From: Cryptomeria japonica
Lineage: Eukaryota > Streptophyta > Pinopsida > Cupressales > Cupressaceae
Reading direction: 5' to 3'
Assembly (NCBI RefSeq): GCF_030272615.1
Contig: NC_081405.1
Span: forward strand, 161,576,194-161,640,193
DNA length: 64,000 nucleotides
The translations under genes were made by a program, and so were the position numbers. Position 1 is the first letter of the stretch. Each line of letters begins with the position of its first letter. The notes under the pieces were generated by a model. The model worked only from the letters and a program-made list of their open reading frames with translations, made no database searches and was not told the DNA's origin. Below are positions 22,077 through 34,600 of this stretch, one piece after another.

Positions 22077-23366
22077 TGTAGACACCTAAAAATGGTCAAC
22101 GCTTGCGAGGTCATACTTTAACATTTATGCATTGCCTCATTTTAGGTTTTTGCGTCGCATTAACATTTCTCCTATGTCACGCACTTGGTTTTTATCATTT
22201 GCGAGCATCGAGTCATTCTTCTATCATCTCGCCTTCGAATTTGGTCTTGTCGACAACAACCTTCAGTCATGATTTTGGTCGATCTTTGTCCTTGTCAATC
22301 TTGTTATATTGCGATCAATTCGTCATCGATCGTTATCTGTCTCAATTGTGTCAATTTGGATCAATTTGTCATTGTTCCTCGTCAATTGGCGCATTTTCTC
22401 AATCAAATTGTTTATCACATTGGTCATTTATCAATCCAAAATCATGATCGACATTAATTATCTTCAATCAGGACCTAATTATCATCCTCGCACTTCTAAT
22501 TCGTCTTCTAGGGTTTTATGATTTATTCATTTAACCTAATTTGCCATTTCTTCCTTTAGGATTACTAAATTATTTATTAATCCTAAGTTTTCTCATTACA
22601 ATTAAATATTCATTTAATTGGCTAATTATTCCTCTTTGTGAGTGAATTAATTAATAAATGAAAAATTATTGATTAATTCACTAATTCTCTAATTTCCTAT
22701 TTTCTTAATTTCTAATTCAATTTTCTCCTATTTCTTTCCTAAATCTATGACAATGACATAGAAATTTGTCATAGAAATATGTCATAAATTGTCATAAAAT
22801 TCTTGACATAGAAATGTGTCATAGAATTTGTCATAAAATGTCATAAAATGTCATAAATTCTTGACATAGAAATTTGTCATGAATTGTCATAAGCCTTGCA
22901 TAGCAATTTGTCATAGATATGCTATTATTGATTTGAATTTCCATTCGAATCTCATCATGCTAATCTTGTCTTTTTCTCCAATTTCTCTATAAATTGGATG
23001 ATTTTCTTCAATCAAATCCCTTAACCCTTCGAATCCTTAATCCCGAATTTCTATCAAACTACCAAACTTTCGTTTCTAGTACTCTTGAACTTTTCATCAA
23101 ATCTTGCTTTCAATTGTATGTGCACTTGTAGGTGAGATCCACAAACCCATTGAAGAGGAAAGAACAACAATGGAGCCGCATGGAAGGAGTATTCAATTCT
23201 ACATCTGGTTTGCATAATTTTCATTTTGAATGCTTTGTTTCCATATCTCTATTGAGTGTGCTTAGAATTAGGTTCATTTCAATGAGTGTTCTTTTGATTG
23301 AGTTATTCATGTCTGGTGTTTTGTTTTGATCTACTTGTTTTGATGATTCCTAATTTCTACACTACA
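22077..23366 (+). repeat. 3' LTR of young element
   Basis: 1290 bp, the partner of 12798-14087, followed by the target duplication CTACC at 23367-23371. About seven substitutions separate the copies, including C/T in ACATTTAYGC and G/A in CTACRCTACA at the end. Confidence 0.95.
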
Positions 23367-23371
23367 CTACC

Positions 23372-23990
23372 CATGACACATGTCATTCATCTCTTAATTC
23401 CTACACTATCTACCCTCTCATTATTTTTTTATTTTCTCTACCTACCCTCTAATCCTAGCCGACCATTTATCTTTTACACCTCTCAATCTTATCCCTACAT
23501 TTCTTGTAGTGTCTTCTATATAAGGAGATGCTTCCATCATTATCAACCCTAATCATTCTATTCAACTACTAATCATTCTAATCAAGCCTTCAAGCAATCA
23601 CCCCAACTAATCAACACTTCAAACTTTCATATGTGATCAAGCCTACTTGCAACCATATTTCTGTTCTTTGTTGAGCTCTTATGCATGCATAAAATCTGAG
23701 AAAAAATATATCAAGCAAGATCAATGGAGATCCAAACCCTATTGGACATGTGATGGTATAATCTTTGTGATTTTATTTGATGTGCATTGTCTTAGGTAAT
23801 ATTCATATGTTATGGTGGATCTTTGTTATTGTTAGGCTAGGGTTTTGTGGTTGAATCTATTTAGTTTTTCAGTATTGTTGTTTCCATTTACAAACTCGAT
23901 CATAAGAACTTTCCAATTTGCAATCACTGAAATAATATAGAGGAATATGTTGACATCAATGACAACAACATATCCTAGCAGTAGCAATAA
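23372..23990 (+). repeat. 3' LTR of the Tat-like element, second segment, outer end approximate
   Basis: This is the continuation of the LTR started at 12625, after the second CTACC copy. It contains a TATA box (TATATAAG at 23517-23524). The distal boundary cannot be fixed without the partner LTR; copia sequence begins near 24010. Confidence 0.5.
23517..23524 (+). promoter_or_regulatory. TATA box of the split Tat-like LTR
   Basis: TATATAAG in the context CTTCTATATAAGGAGATG, a typical plant LTR core promoter. It is now separated from the upstream LTR part by the 10.57-kb insertion. Confidence 0.5.
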
Positions 23991-24007
23991 TACAACAATA
24001 TCCAACA

Positions 24008-24238
24008 AATTCAAGTACTATGAAAATTTCTAAGAATCCAGTGTTGCATTCAAAGACTAAACATATATCAATCAAGTTTCATTTCTTGAGAGTGAAGGTG
24101 AATGAGAAGGAAGACAAATTGGAGTATATATCTACAAAGGAACAAATTGCAAACATCTTTATGAAGCCTTTTCCTAAAGATACTTTTGAGTATCTTAAAG
24201 AAAAGGTAGGGGTAATTTCCCCTACTAATGAGAACTAA
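24008..24238 (+). pseudogene. Copia RNase H C-terminus
   Basis: The frame reads MKISKNPVLHSKTKHISIKF, HFLRVKV, EYISTKEQIANIFMKPFPKD and FEYLKEKVGV. This is the conserved end of copia RNase H, where the SKTKHI and STKEQIADIFTKPL-type motifs close the polyprotein. The rest of pol is missing upstream, so the element is 5'-truncated near 24008. A polypurine tract and LTR follow. Confidence 0.85.
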
Positions 24239-24561
24239 GATGCATTGAGTTGCATCAGTCTGGTTGATTTCACGGTCATATCTTGTGATCAAGGTTGATG
24301 AGGTGGCTACTACTTAGGGGAAGTAGTCAGTATTGTGGTTCATATGTTCATATTTTTTAGTTTTGATGTTCAGTTGTGGAGAGAGAGAGTTTGGCCAAGG
24401 GAGAGAGATTTGGACACTATATATCTTTAGCATTAATGTCAAAGAAGAGATAGATCTATTTGAAAACCCTGTGTTGAGCTGTGTACATGATCTAAGGGTG
24501 AGATGACTAATTTCTTTCTTTGTATTGATTATTTTTCACATCGTCTATTCACATCAATGCC

Positions 24562-24570
24562 AAAGGGGGA
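24562..24570 (+). other. Copia polypurine tract
   Basis: AAAGGGGGA, three bases before the LTR start TGTTGGATATTG. This is the typical copia arrangement. Confidence 0.75.
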
Positions 24571-24573
24571 TTT

Positions 24574-25668
24574 TGTTGGATATTGTTGTAATTGATGTCA
24601 TATTTCTCTGTGCTCCAGTGTTACAGTTAGATTAAGTGAGTTGGTTTGGTTAGTGTGTTGCAAATGAGTTGTTGTACATTAAAGGGTTTTGAGATAAGTA
24701 TCTCTAGTTGATTCAGCTATAGTTTCAATGCTCTGCATGGTGATTTGATTGAGTTATGAGATCTGGTATTACAATTTATTTTAAGTTGTTCAGTGTTTAT
24801 CAGTGTTCTATATTTTGCTCCACGTTTCAATATCTTAGTTTGTAGATTCAACAGAGTGTTTGGGACATTCTAGTGTGTCCTCAATTCAGATGGTTCAAGA
24901 TTTTGAGGTTCGCAAGTGAATCTTTCACCTTGACAGTCAATTCAATTAGTGTTCTTGAAGTTTGGCATAATGATGATGAAGATTCTAGTAAGTGGTGTTG
25001 TTATGGTTGTGGTAATTATCAATTCTTGTGAATGTTTCTAAATCATGTCCTATCTGTGTTGATGGTTTGCATTGATCGTTGTGCACATTATTGATGATTT
25101 TCCTTGGTCCGGTGGTGTTCTTCATGTTCTTGGCTGACATGTTGATTGTAGTATGTTGTAGATATTCAAGGCATAATTCTTGGAGGTGTTTCATGATCGA
25201 GGTAATGATTTAGCTCCATGATATATCTTAGCCGACATTGTTTTTGTCTACATGTAGTATTGTAGAGTGTATGGTTATTTGTGATGTGTGTTGAGCTGAC
25301 CTTGAAATATAGGTTGATGATATATATAAATAAATGTAATATCATGTTGCAGATGTATTAGTGGATGTGTTTGTGTGTGTGAATAATTTATTGATATTTT
25401 GGAAGTAGTGAAGTAGTATGAAGAAGTGAGAAGAAGTGCAAAGGAGTAGAATATGTGTTATGTGCTTAACCGGAATTGTAACCAGGCATGAGGAGGTGCT
25501 ATTCTATTAGTTCTTGATCTTCCAGATGTAATCCAAATGTTTTTGTAAGAAAGTGAGTCTTCCTTAGGGTTGTAGCCCTTGTTGTTATTATTTTTGAGCA
25601 GTGAGCTCTAGGGAGTGTGCCTAAATGCATGTGAATTCCCCATTGTAATATCTCATATACTTCTTACA
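24574..25668 (+). repeat. Copia LTR, about 1.1 kb
   Basis: The LTR starts TGTTGGATATTGTTG after the polypurine tract and ends ...TTCTTACA. The same start occurs at 63897 in another copia element. It is followed two bases later by TGGTATTAGAG, like a primer-binding site, so this LTR has 3'-LTR features on its left and 5'-LTR features on its right. Confidence 0.7.
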
Positions 25669-25670
25669 AG

Positions 25671-25720
25671 TGGTATTAGAGATTGGTCACAGGTTCAAAC
25701 CCCTCGCTTGCACTGGGGAG
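25671..25720 (+). other. PBS-like and B-box-like sequence after the LTR
   Basis: TGGTATTAGAG (one mismatch from the first 11 bases of the tRNA-Met complement) is followed by GGTTCAAACCCC, which resembles a pol III B box. It could be a primer-binding site with leader, or a tRNA-derived SINE start. The sequence does not settle this. Confidence 0.35.
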
Positions 25721-28700
25721 GATTGTTGCAAGGTATTTGCCCTTGGTCTCCTTATGTTGTGTAGTGCAACTCTCGAGTTTGTGACTTGGCTTAACCACCT
25801 CCTATGGATTCTATAAGTCTAATGGTTGTATTGAGAATTAACAGGTCAATCTTTTGGTGCAATGGAAACCACACTTGTAACAAATAACACACCTTCTCTA
25901 AATCTCTTGGATTATTTTCTCAAACTAACAAATCAAAACTGATACCTCAACTAAAAACTTCAAGAGTACTCCATGGTAGCAAGCTATCAACGTCTCCATA
26001 TGATATGAAGATAAGCATTTTTTTTCAATATAAATAAGGATAGAAATGAAATCACACTACATACTAAAAATAGAATTGAGTGCCTCATGACACAAAACAT
26101 CACTATACAAGACCATTCATCATAAAGTAACAAATATATATAACTACCAATGCTCTTACAAAACAATGATGCCAAGCTACATATGGCATAACAATAACTA
26201 TTTCATATATGAAGATCACCCATGGATCTTGCAAAGACAAAGTACTCAAATTGAAACACCAACACCTCCCAAAGAATAAATTAGAACCACAATCTTGAAT
26301 CAAAGAAGATAAAGCAACACCTACAATCTAGGAATCAATGTTAAGGTACCTAATGAAACTTGTATTATTAACTCATATAGACCCCATGCTAGTAACAAAA
26401 TATTAAAGTATAAAAAAATAATAACTTACATGTACATATCAAGATAAAAATTTAAATGGCCTTTGGTTTGTTCATGAATTTGAAGGGATCTAAATTAGTC
26501 TACTAAATATCAAGTCTTGTTGAGTGCAAGCTCCACTAATACCATAACAAATGAAGTTAAGCTTATGATGTAAACACCTTTAATAGAATAAATACCCATT
26601 AATCCTTGATTCTTGTAAAAATTATATCAACTTAAACTTATACCCTCAATATTATTTGTTCATTTTCTCTTTTCCACAAGCCAATCATTTTTCAGAATTT
26701 TACAAATTTCAATGCAGTTCTATAGTTTTCATATTTATGTCTATTTAAATAATTGAAATAAAATTATTTTTTGTTCTCCTATTGGCTAATAAGAGTAACA
26801 GTAGGCAAAAAAATAATTTTTTTTAATTTTTTAATAAAAAACATTTGATAAACTTTTCAAACTTTAGACATTATAATGTATTGTTTTAATTGTAGTACTA
26901 CTTTTATAAGAGGGCAGTTGGCAAATTCTATCCAAAATATATGAGGAAATTACAAAGCTCCAATGGGATGTTAGCATTTGTCCTACCCAAATCTGTAAAA
27001 ATCTTTCCCCATTCAATTGGGTATTGAATGGGCACTGCAGATTTCTTTTCTTATTTTTCAGCTTTGTGTACTGCGGACTTCACTTATCTTTCAACTTTCC
27101 CGCTCAACAGAACACTGGGAATCCTTCAAGTCCATCTTGATCAAGCAAATTACAATGGCAGAGATGCTTAATCTGAAAAATGAGGATCTTCGAATTAGAT
27201 TGTATCACTAAAATTGTAACACACTTCTCGAGGTAAGCATTAAAGAAAACTCATTATGATCTTTAGTGACTCCATTAGCATTTCAAAATTCCTTGAACCA
27301 ATTGAATTTAATAGTAGCAGTAAAAAGAACACTACTTATAACACATATTATTTATTGTAAAATAAACTTAAAACCAAATAAAAAATAACATACACGAATC
27401 ATGAAGTTGGGAAGCCAGAATCACAAAAAAGCTATGAATTAATTATGAATTGACTGGTTACAAACTAATAGAAAAGACATAGTTAGTAATCTCAAAATAA
27501 GTTGATAATAATAATCTAAACAACATTTTTTCTGGGACCAAAAATTTCTGAGTGAACTGTAACAAGTTGACTGCATTCTATAAGCTTGGGGATTTTAGGC
27601 CAACATAAAAAATATGGTGCCACATTTATAGCTCATTCAAATTAAAAGGTGAAAGATAGTTTAAAGTTTTATGAAAATAATCTTTTGACTTGTATATTAT
27701 ATAACTAGCTTTGCACACTGTTGTGTTGTGAAACATGTGATATTGAATTGAAATGATTTTTAGATTATGAATGTCTACTTAAAGGTTGTTCCCAAAATAG
27801 TACTACACATACAATCTCATAGGAGTCAACTGGTCCAAATTTGCCTGCATTGGAGTCCCATGAAACATTAGAAACATGAAAACATCAATAGTTCAAATCT
27901 TGAGGTTAAAATTCTAAACACCTTTCCTTTTTTGGGATAGACCAGCCTCATTAGGTAAGGCCTCAAAGTTTGCGGTAACTGCTCACTACCACATTTGTTA
28001 GGAAATATATTTTTGAATGTTTTCTCCCATGTACTACATTTTACCCAGGAAGTTTCCTACAAGTCATCTAGGATACTGTCTTCAAAAATTGTAACAGAGA
28101 GCTGGAAGTTTTTTTCCTAGGATCGTCCTACTGTAATGTTCTCCATCACCAACTAAGGAAGTAATGGCGGAACACATCCATGAGCCCATGAACTCATTAT
28201 GAAGCCAAACCTCATTGGCAAATTTGATTTCCTAAATAGACTGCTAGAGTTCTTTTCAACACGTGGAGCAACAAATAGACCTTTATAACATGACTATTCA
28301 TGTGTATTGGCAAATTTGATTTCCCAAATAGACTGCTAGAAGTTATAAAATGTATGAAAGTAGAAAGCAAAATACAAAATATAAAGTTAGTCGCATTTCC
28401 CTATCCCTATATTCAATCATTCATTTCCAAAAACATTAAAAAATATGTATAGTTTGATTATTTATAAATATGCGAAGAAATATCTATAGAATATTGTTTG
28501 GTATTTGAAAGGAATGGAATAATCCTTATTCTCTTTTTGGAATTAATCTTCTGAAATGGAATATCTTTGAAATGCACTTAACAAGATATTTTTAAAAAAC
28601 TTTGGCTAATTCAAAGAATAAATTATTATCTCAAATACTAGTTCAAATTTTCTCAAATATATTGCATTCAGAGAAGGAGAGTTTGTCATGGTTAATATTT

Positions 28701-29737
28701 ATTTAGTGTTTTAATATTTCTAAAAAATTGTAAACCAAATTAAAAATTGAAGATTAAACATTATTAGTTTGTTTATAGCTTTAATTATGTAGTATTTTAA
28801 TTAACTGTAATACACATCAACGATATTTTTATAGCTTTTATTAAATTTAAATTTTTATTTATATAATTTTAATAATAGATTCTAAAAATTTCATATGCAA
28901 TTCAATTAATTAAACAATGAAATGTTACATTAAAGTATGACTTTCTCAACTTTTCTAGACACCCCAAACACAATCACTTTTCCTTTTGAATGATCATGGA
29001 GGAATTGTTATTAAATATTTTTCTTTATTTATTTTTTGTTCAAATTTATACTATTGATTCTTATTGTGCATACTTCAAATACAATTTTTCACTTCATGAC
29101 AACAAGAAATAAACAAAATACAAATAATTACAAATATTTCACTATCTTATACTCTTCCTCTTGGAATAATTATTATTTTGCAGCAATATTTGAGTTCAAC
29201 AAATTAGATTCATGGTCAAACATTTATAGATATTTCAAATGCTTCCACACACAACATTTATTTCCTTTGCTCTTTGCCTTATAGTTTATGCTCACAATAA
29301 AAATATTTATATACCTTCCTCTATTACATGACACTTTGTAGAGGCATTTTAAATTCATAAATCATGTACAAAGTCAATATTTTTTATTGCTTTTTTATTC
29401 TCATTATTGATTCTAACACAACTTCCAAAACAATTATTCGAAATGCTATTGCTTCCAAACCTTGACACTAATCTATAACATCTCGATAGGAACTTGATGC
29501 ATTGCATCTCTTATTAAATTACAAAAACAATCTAATTTCAACATTAAAACCTTCCAGTAAAAACACAAAGCCAATATTAAAATACTGAACATTAAAATCA
29601 TACATATTATTTTTACGATAATCAACTAAACAGTAAAAACAAAACTCAATCAGATGAAAAGGATATTGTAGGGAAGTAGTCAAACTAGGTATATAATAAC
29701 TTTCGACTACTTCCACACCTCCTTCAAATGTGCAAAT
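25721..29737. other. AT-rich intergenic sequence, no supported gene
   Basis: Four kilobases with only short, motif-free frames. A 36-bp segment (ATTGGCAAATTTGATTTCC...) at about 28213 is repeated near 28306. A 64-residue frame at 27017-27211 has no recognisable family. No LTR, tRNA or RNA gene was seen. Confidence 0.5.
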
Positions 29738-30223
29738 GTGCAAGGCTTAGAGAAATTGCGAATTCACATTTTTGTTTACTCGGCAACGATTGAAGTCGAC
29801 TTAAGACTCCTTCCACGCTTATTTGGTAACCCATTTGCGTCGGCAGATTCTCGCGTAGACATATTCTTCCCTACGTCTTTACCCACATACAAATCATTAT
29901 ATATATTCTTTTGGAACAAGTCTCTAAACAAACAGAACTGAGTTTCTGGATTTACTCTTCCCTGGCTTTCTCAATTTTGCTGTAATCAACACATTTCGTT
30001 CCTCAATTATGTCTTCAGCCGATCAAGCATTTGGCCAGCAACTAAACTCCATCAAAATGGCACTCATAAACTTCCTTTGAAGACTACTCAGAAAAGAAGC
30101 TCTGAATACGAAGATGTTGATAGATCAGCACAGGATTTCATAGCCAAATTCCGGCAGAATTTAGAGATGGAAAGACTTCGATCTCTGGAGCGCTACAGAG
30201 AAATGCTTCAAAGAGGAACTTGA
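29738..30223 (+). pseudogene. DUF761-type small gene or pseudogene
   Basis: The last ~40 residues before the TGA at 30221 read EDVDRSAQDFIAKFRQ and then SLERYREMLQRG. This matches the short DUF761 C-terminal motif of plant proteins of unclear, often stress- or growth-related, function. The frame is open back to the ATG at 29738 except for one TGA at 29939-29941. A better-placed ATG at 30009 (MSSADQAFGQQLNS), downstream of a TATA-like run near 29897-29906, is in another frame and stops after 23 codons. A one-base frameshift near 30050 would therefore be needed. A possible poly(A) signal AATAAA lies near 30284. The C-terminal family call is fair; whether the gene works is doubtful. Confidence 0.5.
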
Positions 30224-32668
30224 GGACCGCACCATTCTGCAATACTAATATGTTATTCGATATACTTTCTACAAAACAACGTAAATAAATGATTCTCTAA
30301 TTGTTTCAATGTGCAAGATTCACTGCTTTATTCAGATTTTTGCGTAACACTAAGATATTAGTAAACCCAAATGAAATATGATACTGTACATATATTTATC
30401 ATGACAAAGAGAGTAATATTTTATAATATAAACTTTCTCTAATTTCTTTACCATACTCATTAATAAATTGCAATCATTTCGTCAGCGGTCAAGCTAATCT
30501 TAGCAAAGTATTCATGGATTATATTTAAAAAGACCTTAGTCAAAACAAATCTCTGTATGGAAAAGTCCTATAATTTGTGGAAGAGAGGACGTTAGAAAAC
30601 CAGTGGATTTTCATTGCTGCAATATCAGATTCCTGAAATGGAATCACAATTTTCCGTGTTAACGGGCTTATCCAAAACATGTGTAAGAGATATTTTTTTT
30701 TGTCAGTGGCTAATCACCACATAAAATGGTACTATAGAATGACTTTCAGATATGTAAACTACAGTGGATTTTTTTATTTTTTTGTGTTTTTACATCAATG
30801 GAGATGCAAATCATAAAAAATTATCCACTGAAAATCTTGCTGAATTCTATTGTGTTTTGCCGATTTAGAAATTATATAGAGTGCTGTTTTCTGTAGAAAT
30901 TAGCTGCGTCCATTCTTCTCTGTTTATTTTAGCTATGGGGTTTTCTTAGTGCTAAAGGACAAAAAGTTCTTGGTCACAACACTATATTTCTCATTTTGCA
31001 TGACCCTTCACTCAACCTAGAACCAAAAATGTCATTAGAAGAGCACCAGTTACTGCCCATGTTTCAATTACAGTTCACTTCTTGCTCATCTAACTTTCAA
31101 ACAAAAAAAACATAATGATAACTACAAATCTATTAAAAAATTAGACATGTACTAATAACCGCACACTTGTACCACAGTAGTTAGAAGTTATAGACATTAA
31201 TTGAAGGAGTTATGCAATGTTATTGGTATGTATTGCACATGACTACGGGGGCATTTGTTCAAAAGTAATGGCAACTTTTTAGGTGGTTGTACTACACAAG
31301 TATTGGGGCAACTTTAAGTAGGTATTGAGCAACATTTTGAAATGATGACTTTTGACCCTTTCATGCATAATGGATCCCACAACATGTATCATTACTACCA
31401 AAAAGTGAGAACAGTAGCTATAAGTTACAAGGCTTATACAAACAATAAAAAAAAAGAATTGTCAAAATCTGATGTACCATTTAGAATTATATGGGTGCAC
31501 GAAGTTAGCTATAAGAACTACTAGTACGTTTCCCTAGATATAGATAGAGTAAGAGGGATTTTTTTCCTTTTCATAATAATCCCATAAAATGCATATAAAA
31601 GTATAATTTAATTAGTTTCAATAATTTAAGTTTGAGATAGTAATTGAATGTAAGGAATATAAATAGAAAATGATTTAATTTGATAATTGAAGAATGCAAT
31701 TAATTTGACATGGATTTGAATTTGAGGTCTTTCGAGATTAATAATAATGTATGGAAGTTTTCTAACTACTTCAAAATTAGAACATTATATTGATATTATG
31801 CAAAGATGAAACTAGGGATCATGGACTTATTTGGGACGACAAAATATTTCTATACCTATGAACTTGTTTTATATAATCTATGTTCCCTAAACATGTAAAA
31901 CACTTGGAATATTTTAAATACATTTGAAAAATTTAGAGTTCACAAAACTTATCATTTAATTACCCAAGAATCCAAAAAATGAAATTGGTGCCATGGGTGC
32001 AAATAGTGTCTAGGAATAAAAAAAATTTGGTAGGCAGATATCATTAATTGCACTTATTCTTGTTATTTGGTTTTGACATGCTCAAAAAATTGATTTTTAT
32101 GACTTCTTTTGTACTGGTTTTAAAAAATTAATTTCAATGCAAAATATTATTTGATCACCATGAAAATAGATATGTGGTCCCTCTGCAATAACCCTCTCAA
32201 TTTTTGTGAACTTCACATCATTTTACTATGCCAATAACAAATGAGTTATTATAGAAAACATATTTTTAGAGTAGTGTAAATGTTCCAAAAAATATATTTT
32301 GTGTTATGTGTGTCATGGGACCAAATCAACTACACCAACACATTGGGGTAGGTAGGTGAATTCTATAAGAGGTAGTAATTTTTTAGTGGCTATCTCACCA
32401 ATTGGCTAATATTTGAAATAGAGGATTCAAAATGTGGCTAATAGTACAAGCTATAATGAGACCTATATCACCACATTTTTTCAAAATTTTATGTCCTATT
32501 TAAATTGCAATAATATTTATTTTATTAAACTTTGAAACCTTTTTTTTCCGATAATTTTTTATACGTAATTAGATCAAATTCACCTAAATTGTATAATTTC
32601 GAGTAAAAAATAAAGTTAATTTTCCAATATGTATACAACAAGACATTTGCGGCATTCTGAATTTTAAT
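30224..32668. other. AT-rich intergenic sequence, no supported gene
   Basis: No coding motif, RNA gene or transposon end is recognisable here. It ends where LINE reverse-transcriptase homology begins (about 32669). Confidence 0.5.
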
Positions 32669-34600
32669 CTAGGAAACCTTCCTTGGAAGTATCTAGACTT
32701 TCCCTTGGCTAAGGACTCTGGGTCATCTAATCTGTGGGATGGAGTAGTAGAAAAGATTAAAAGTAGGGTTGCCACCTAGAAGGGTAAGTGGCTATCCTCT
32801 GTAGGAAGAGCTACTTTGGTTAAATTAGTTCTGGATGCTATGCCTATCTACTAGCTTTCATGTTTCAACCTGCCCCAGTCCAAAAAGAAAATACTAAACA
32901 GACATCTAAGATCTTTCTTTTGGCAAGGGGTGGAAGAGAAGAAACGGATCTCCCTAATGGCTTGGGACAAGATTTGTAGGCCTAAGGCGGAAGGGGGTAT
33001 TGGGATTAAGGACATTAAGGTCCAGAGCAGGGCATTAGGGGTCAAATTAGTATGGAGAATATTCAGATCTCCTCATCTTAAGTGGGCCCAAATTATCTAT
33101 CATAAATATCTCTGTGGTAGGGATCATATGAGCATCTTCAGGGACTCCTCCCCTCCAAGAGGCTCACATATATGGAACTTTATGCTGGATTGTAGGAAAA
33201 TCATCTTAGACAAATTATCATGGAATCTGGGAAAGGGGGATAAAGCCCTCTTCTACTCAGACTCTTGGGGAGGTTTTCTAGCCCTTCAGCAAATAGTTAA
33301 CTTAGAATAGTCAAGGGTAGTGCTTGAATCTATGTGGGGTAGGTATGTCAAGGACTACATCATGCCTTCTGAGGGGGACTTAGATAAGGGTTGGTCTGGG
33401 AGATCCCTTGATCAGGTAGACATCCCTGCCAGGGAGAAATTGTTGCTTCAAGACATCCTTAAGGATAGGATGGTCACCTTCAACTTAGGGTCAGATACTC
33501 TTGACTAGCATGGGTCAAAATTGGGAGAATATACCTCAAAAGATGGTTAAAATGTCCTCTTGAGTCAGCTTCTTTCCTCTTCCACCTCTGTCCCTGCAGT
33601 CTTGTGTTGGGACAAGATGTGTCTACCAAAGGTAGGATTGTTCTCATGGTTAGCTCTCCAGAATAAGATTTTAACAGCAGATAGATTTAGAAAGATGGGC
33701 TATGCAGGCCCTAGTAGATGTCCCTTGTGTGAAGAGGTTGAAGAAGACAAAGACCACATCCTTCTCAATTGCAATTATGCCTCTAAGTGTTGGTTGTGGT
33801 TGTGCAACAAATTAGGGTGGTCCTCTGCCTTTCCCAATACCATCCTTGGGATATTTCAGGCATGGCCAACCCTTTTTAGGAATTCCCTTTTTGGGGGACT
33901 TTGGAACCTAGCCCCCTCTCTAGTTATCTAGGAACTCTGGAAGGAACGCAATAGGAGGCTCTTCAAGTAGCAAAAGATGGAGTGGACCCTTCTGGTGAAT
34001 AAAATATAAGCCTCAATAGTCAAGACTTTAAATAGTAGAACTTCTAAATTTTCTAGTAATCTCTCCGAGATGACCTACTGGGATGAGAAGATGAGGGGGA
34101 GGTGGTTTGGTTTGAGGATCCCTCCCTTTATTGGAATTGGCAACTCTAACAATCATGAGTTGAGAAAGGCCTGCAAGTGAAGAGTCCCTAAAAAGGGTTG
34201 GGTTAAACTAAACTTCAATGGTACTTCCCGCAGGAATCTGGGTCCTGCAGGCATTGGATGTTGTCTGCATGATGAGGGTGGGAGGGAATTGGCCAGGGTA
34301 GAAAAACCCATAGGGTTGGAATCCAACAACAAGGCTGAAATCTTAGCCCTAATTGAAGTTCTCCTTCTTTGTCAAAATAGAGGTATCTGCAAAGTGGCCA
34401 TTGAAGGAGACTCGGCCATTATTATCAATGGCCTTAGGAGAGGTTCTTTGTCTGATTGGAAGCTGAATGCGCTATTATCTGGAGCTCTTGGTCTCCTTAA
34501 AGATTTCAAGAAAATGACCTTCAACCATATATTCAAAGAAGGAAACTCCATAGCAGATGAATTAGCCAATGCTGAAGCTAATGGGAAGTTCATTAGTTAG
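32669..34600 (+). pseudogene. 5'-truncated LINE ORF2: RT end, zf-RVT, RNase H
   Basis: One frame runs for 1.93 kb with nine stops (32777, 32852, 33308, 33506, 33548, 33929, 33968, 34007, 34178) and no frameshift. It starts in the RT thumb region (LPWKYLDFPL, GRATLVKLVLDAMPIY, MAWDKICRPKAEGGIGIKD). It continues through the reverse-transcriptase zinc-binding domain (SWLALQNKILTADRF, CPLCEEVEEDKDHILLNC) and ends with a reverse-transcriptase-linked RNase H (KLNFNGTS, NNKAEILALIEVL, IEGDSAIIINGL, NSIADELANAEANG). The first RNase H catalytic Asp is Asn in KLNFNGTS. The RT catalytic core lies upstream and is missing. This is a typical 5'-truncated plant LINE. Confidence 0.9.

Larger units (their letters stand above)
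12798..23366 (+). mobile_element. Young pol-less LTR retrotransposon, 10.57 kb, complete ends
   Basis: Two 1290-bp LTRs (12798-14087 and 22077-23366) start TGTAGACACC and end CTACA. They flank an 8-kb internal region with a primer-binding-type sequence at 14093 and a polypurine tract ending at 22076. A 5-bp target duplication, CTACC, lies at 12793-12797 and 23367-23371. By eye the LTRs differ at about 7 positions (about 0.5%), six of them transitions, so the insertion is recent. No protease, RT, RNase H or integrase motif is visible in any frame. The only long coding frame is 16393-19236. LTR start, polypurine tract and the A-rich GGTGAAAACC block match the Tat-like host element, so it is probably a non-autonomous relative mobilised by Tat-type enzymes (inference). 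Confidence 0.9.

Noticed and set aside
25671..25720. Possible tRNA gene from the B-box-like GGTTCAAACCCC
   Set aside because: No cloverleaf could be drawn: the A box is degenerate and too close, and acceptor and anticodon arms are missing.
27017..27211. 64-residue plus-strand ORF as a small gene
   Set aside because: No known motif, no conserved upstream or downstream signals, and its length is expected by chance in this region.
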